From positions 1 through 9,202 of the forward strand of contig JBMZBC010000041.1 in NCBI GenBank assembly GCA_049611965.1: a stretch of DNA of 9,202 bases, in the 5' to 3' direction. Under the pieces are notes generated by a model, which did no database searches, had not been told where the DNA came from, and saw only the letters and a list, made by a program, of their open reading frames with translations. Made by a program: the position numbers and the translations under genes. This DNA is from UBA10364 sp049611965. Lineage in GTDB: Bacteria > Bacteroidota > Bacteroidia > Flavobacteriales > Schleiferiaceae. Below are positions 6,407-9,202 of this stretch, in pieces. The number at the start of each line of letters is the position of its first letter. Position 1 is the stretch's first letter.

Positions 6407-7069
6407 ATGGCAGAACTTTTAAAGAAACCTAAACCCCGAATTATGGATTTTCAAAGCAACTGCCATCAATGGACGGAATCCCAATTGCTCAGTTACGTGC
6501 TCAATGGCGCGAGCCGTTATCAAAATGTAGATGATATGGCAGCGGAATTTTCAAACCAGTTTAAAAGTCTATCTCATTTAATGCAGATGGACGAGAAAGC
6601 CTTGTGCAGCATCAAAGGCATAGGGCCTACTAAGGCTAAACAGATCATGGCGATGCTTGCCTTACATCGCGCTTGGAATGCGCCGAAAGACCTGCCTCAA
6701 AGCATTAAAAAAAGCGGCGATGCCCTTCCACACTTTTACCCTTTGCAAGCATTAGCTCATGAAGAATTTCATGTCCTCTACCTCAATAGGGCACATGTTC
6801 CGCTTACCTGCCAGCAGTTGTTCAAGGGTGGGATAACAGGGACAGTTACCGACGTTAGGGTTGTGATGAAAAAAGCCCTTCAGTGGGGTGCTACGGCTAT
6901 GATTGTAGCACATAATCATCCTTCGGGTGCCCTTTATCCCAGCGAGAATGACAAGCGAATGACTAAAAAGCTCGTTTCTGCAGCAAAAACCTTGGATCTG
7001 ACCGTGCTTGACCACCTTATTGTGACGCGAAGTGGCTACTTTAGCTTTTCAGATCAAGGCTTGATGTAA
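6407..7069 (+). CDS. radC: RadC family JAB/MPN-domain protein
   Basis: RadC proteins have a helix-hairpin-helix DNA-binding region and a JAMM-type metal site; the old repair role has been withdrawn and the function is unsettled. Here the hairpin motif IKGIGPTKAKQIMAML lies at about residues 67-82. The metal-site residues are intact: E119/E120 in AHEEFHVLYLN, H169 and H171 in AHNHPSG, and the S179-x2-D182 pair in SENDK. LTVLDHLIVTRSGYFSFSDQ near the end is typical. I choose ATG 6407 because MAELLKKPKPR aligns with the usual WAEEDRPRE N-terminus. ATG 6443 (MDFQSN) is the alternative and would drop that segment. The N-terminal 45 residues are more divergent than usual. It is first in an operon: the next gene's ATG directly follows its TAA. 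It is a chromosomal copy with no adjacent phage or plasmid genes. Confidence 0.93.
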   Translation: MAELLKKPKPRIMDFQSNCHQWTESQLLSYVLNGASRYQNVDDMAAEFSNQFKSLSHLMQMDEKALCSIKGIGPTKAKQIMAMLALHRAWNAPKDLPQSIKKSGDALPHFYPLQALAHEEFHVLYLNRAHVPLTCQQLFKGGITGTVTDVRVVMKKALQWGATAMIVAHNHPSGALYPSENDKRMTKKLVSAAKTLDLTVLDHLIVTRSGYFSFSDQGLM

Positions 7070-8257
7070 ATGGGAGCGGTACGTTACCTGCAGAATTGGA
7101 GATCATTTTTAGGAAAGTATGACCACTGGAGGTTCCTTTTTGCGGAACTGAACAAGCTCGTATATCTGCGTTCCTACACGGAAGATTTAGACGAGTCGGG
7201 TAAGGAGCAATGCTTGCATCACGCCGCTAAATGGCTTATTCATTCGCAAGAGCAAGGAAGTACTGCAGGGTGCGGTACTTATTATTTCAATGGCGGATGG
7301 ACCAGTGATTATCCAGAAACCACAGGATATATCATTCCTTCGTTATTGCGCTATGCTGCCTATGATAAAGCACAGTGGTCTGAGGAAGCCGTCAATGCTG
7401 CCCTTAAAGCAGGGGAGTGGTTGTTGACCGTTCAGCACGATGACGGTGGCTGGCCTGGAGGTTATGTTGAACAGAACCGGCCATCGGTAGTGTTTAATAG
7501 CGGCCAGATTCTCCGGGGAATGCTTGCCTTATATGAGTTCAATGGAGATCCTCGATGGAAGGATGCATCAGAGCGTTGTATTCACTGGATATGGCAACAG
7601 TTGGATGAGCACGGAAGATTTGCAACCAATGATTACATGGGGGCTATTCGGGTGTACGGCAGTTATGTGGTTGCGCCTATTCTAGATTGGATTCCGCACT
7701 TTGATGGGCACAAAGTGGCTTGGGAAGGATTGGCACAAAGACATTTGAACTGGGTCTGTACACAGCAAAATGAAGTCGGCTGGTTTGCCAACTGTGACAA
7801 TACCCAGCACAAGAACGATAAGCCTATCATACATACCATAGCCTACACCATTGACGGTATGTGGAATGCTGGACTAGCATTGAAAAATGACGACTTTATA
7901 GCAGCGGCACTATTACCTGCGAGAGTTTTAGCGACCGATTTTTTGACGCGTGGTATTTTAAACGGACGTTACACCGCAACCTGGAATGGCGTAGAGGCTT
8001 TTATACCGACGGGCGGTGCTCAGCTCGCCATTGTGTGGCATAGCATGTATAAGGTGACGGGAGAGGCTATTTGGAAAGAAGCTTTTGAGAAGATGAATAC
8101 ATTACTTTGCGTAATCGCTCGGAGAGGAGCGCGTCAATCGAAGGATTCCCTAGGGGCATTGCAAGGCAGTTTTCCATTATGGGGTCGGTACGAACCGTTT
8201 GGATTGCCGAATTGGGCAACGAAATATTTTTTAGACACACTACTGAATGAGCGTTAG
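7070..8257 (+). CDS. Alpha/alpha-toroid protein (terpenoid cyclase/prenyltransferase-like fold), probably polysaccharide-associated
   Basis: The 395-residue protein has no signal peptide or membrane segment. It shows repeated helix-loop units with aromatic/glycine turns like those of alpha/alpha toroids: GGWTSDYPETTGYIIPSLL (75-93), WLLTVQHDDGGWPGGYVEQN (117-136), NSGQILRGMLALYEFNGDPR (143-162), the QLDEHGRF turn (177-184), QQNEVGWFANCDN (232-244), and a final GSFPLWGRYEPFGLPNWATK (366-385). Proteins of this kind, often labelled prenyltransferase-like or toroid, occur in O-antigen and exopolysaccharide clusters, where they may bind or cleave sugar chains; the activity is not established and I assign none. 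The ATG abuts the radC stop, and the end overlaps the next gene by 11 bases, so it is in one operon with both. It is unlikely to be a true terpene cyclase because no DXDD or QxxDGSW repeat set is visible. Confidence 0.8.
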   Translation: MGAVRYLQNWRSFLGKYDHWRFLFAELNKLVYLRSYTEDLDESGKEQCLHHAAKWLIHSQEQGSTAGCGTYYFNGGWTSDYPETTGYIIPSLLRYAAYDKAQWSEEAVNAALKAGEWLLTVQHDDGGWPGGYVEQNRPSVVFNSGQILRGMLALYEFNGDPRWKDASERCIHWIWQQLDEHGRFATNDYMGAIRVYGSYVVAPILDWIPHFDGHKVAWEGLAQRHLNWVCTQQNEVGWFANCDNTQHKNDKPIIHTIAYTIDGMWNAGLALKNDDFIAAALLPARVLATDFLTRGILNGRYTATWNGVEAFIPTGGAQLAIVWHSMYKVTGEAIWKEAFEKMNTLLCVIARRGARQSKDSLGALQGSFPLWGRYEPFGLPNWATKYFLDTLLNER

Positions 8258-9143
8258 AGATACCATAAGAAGCATGGTTCCAGCGGCTTTGTTGGAATGG
8301 AATAGGACGAGGAAGAAAAAGCAACAGCGTAAAAGTTTGGAACAAAAGCGTGCCGCTGGCGCTGTTTGGACCAAGGAGAAACTTGTAACCTCTTTGAAAG
8401 AAGCAGGTGTGGATGCACAAAGGGATCTATTGGTGCATAGTGCGATGAGCAAAATAGGTTATGTTGAAGGCGGTCCTGCAACTGTAGTTGCTGCTCTACA
8501 AGATTCATTGCATCCATCTTCAACCTTATTAATGCCCACTTCTCCGGTAGTTACGTTACAAGCAAAACACGAGTTAGCATTATTTGATGTTGCTTCAACG
8601 CCTTCAAAAATGGGTGCGATCACCGAGTATTTTAGGGCGAATGTAGCATCCCATCGAAGTGCGCACCCTTTAGAACCTGTAGCAGCCTATGGTCCTCGTG
8701 CTGAAGCGTATACTTCATTACATCATACAGATTCTACCTCTTATGGTACTAACAGTCCATGGCGAAAACACATGGAGCATGACGGTCAGATATTGTACAT
8801 AGGCACCACCTTAATTAATTCCGGCACCTCTTTGCATGCCGTGGAAGACGCTATTGGTCATGAGAATTTTAAGTTTCCGATTTACCTGGGCCATCGTAAA
8901 ACGTTCAATGTTCTATTACAGGGGCGAACACTGAGTATTACTTCAACAGTTCACAACCCAGTGTGGAGCACTAAACGAGAATGTGATGGACTCATTCCTT
9001 TGTTGGAAACTAAGGGTGCACTAAAGCGCGTTACCGTTGGGGAAGCACCCTCTTTATTGGTGGATGCGGCTAAAATGAAATCCATACTTTTGGAAGAATA
9101 CGCTCTACGGGGCGTTACCATGTATACGCCACAAGGTTCATGA
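8247..9143 (+). CDS. AAC(3)-family N-acetyltransferase, probably sugar-directed
   Basis: Member of the antibiotic N-acetyltransferase (AAC(3)) fold, which moves acetyl from acetyl-CoA to an amino group. Visible signatures are DLLVHSAMSKIGYVEGG (60-76), TPSKMGAITEYFR (118-130), HRSAHPLEPVAAYGPRAE (136-153), the SPWRKHMEHDGQILYIGTT block (170-188) and TSLHAVEDAIG (194-204) with H197 and E200. At 298 residues it is slightly long, because of a lysine/arginine-rich N-terminal extension (about 20-36, RTRKKKQQRKSLEQKRAAG). Members in polysaccharide loci probably acetylate amino sugars, and the neighbours favour that over drug resistance, although sequence alone does not settle the substrate. Its ATG lies inside the preceding gene (11-base overlap) and its TGA overlaps the next ATG, so translation is probably coupled. 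Confidence 0.85.
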   Translation: MSVRDTIRSMVPAALLEWNRTRKKKQQRKSLEQKRAAGAVWTKEKLVTSLKEAGVDAQRDLLVHSAMSKIGYVEGGPATVVAALQDSLHPSSTLLMPTSPVVTLQAKHELALFDVASTPSKMGAITEYFRANVASHRSAHPLEPVAAYGPRAEAYTSLHHTDSTSYGTNSPWRKHMEHDGQILYIGTTLINSGTSLHAVEDAIGHENFKFPIYLGHRKTFNVLLQGRTLSITSTVHNPVWSTKRECDGLIPLLETKGALKRVTVGEAPSLLVDAAKMKSILLEEYALRGVTMYTPQGS

Positions 9144-9202
9144 GCAGAATTTTAATAACAGGAGCAGGCGGTGGAATTGCGAAAGCGATCCTGCCAGTAT
9201 TG
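9140..9202 (+). CDS. Start of a nucleotide-binding protein (ATP-grasp or Rossmann-type), cut by window end
   Basis: Only 21 codons are present: MSRILITGAGGGIAKAILPV, then L. The beta-strand plus glycine-rich turn (ILITGAGGG) is typical of the first strand of either carbamoyl-phosphate-synthase-like ATP-grasp proteins or NAD(P)-dependent epimerase/dehydratases, both frequent in polysaccharide clusters. I cannot choose between them. The ATGA overlap with the upstream stop (9140-9143) supports the start and the operon. Confidence 0.75.
   Translation, partial: MSRILITGAGGGIAKAILPVL

Noticed and set aside
8247..9143. Aminoglycoside resistance gene
   Set aside because: The fold is AAC(3), but the gene sits in a coupled operon beside polysaccharide-type genes, with no mobile element. 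Sugar acetylation is the likelier job; drug resistance is not supported by sequence.

Overview
The window looks like chromosomal DNA of a Bacteroidota bacterium, most likely flavobacteria-like, although I cannot place it below phylum with confidence. The reasons are the gene order ftsX, DUF3098-type small membrane protein, uppP, truB beside a divergent leuS; protein sequences that read as Bacteroidota versions of these families; weak or absent Shine-Dalgarno sites; and one clear Bacteroidota-type promoter (TTG, 21 bp, TACCTTTG) in front of queA. One 10-N assembly gap lies inside leuS.

Layout. At the left edge, on the minus strand, is the 5' third or less of leuS, running off the window. Divergent from it is a tight plus-strand housekeeping cluster: ftsX (cell division), a 77-residue membrane protein, uppP (undecaprenyl diphosphate recycling) and truB (tRNA pseudouridine 55), with gaps of 1, 11 and 9 bases. 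truB converges on a minus-strand gene for an unrecognised 240-residue protein with two C-terminal membrane segments. The two stop codons share the four bases TTAA, and a strong intrinsic terminator for the unknown gene lies inside the truB reading frame. A 165-bp divergent control region with a promoter and an 18-bp palindrome separates the unknown gene from queA (queuosine synthesis), which ends in its own intrinsic terminator.

The right half looks like the edge of a surface-polysaccharide region. On the minus strand there is a DUF1972-type glycosyltransferase. Divergent from it is a tight plus-strand operon: radC, an alpha/alpha-toroid protein starting at the base after the radC stop, an AAC(3)-fold N-acetyltransferase overlapping it by 11 bases, and the first 21 codons of a nucleotide-binding protein overlapping by ATGA. 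The toroid, acetyltransferase and glycosyltransferase types are frequent in O-antigen or exopolysaccharide clusters, so sugar-polymer synthesis or modification is the likely theme.

I see no tRNA, rRNA, CRISPR array, insertion sequence or phage gene, and no gene-free stretch above 300 bases. I find no convincing new system. The best leads are the terminator embedded in truB, the palindrome over the queA promoter, the unknown membrane protein, and the radC-led toroid/acetyltransferase operon.
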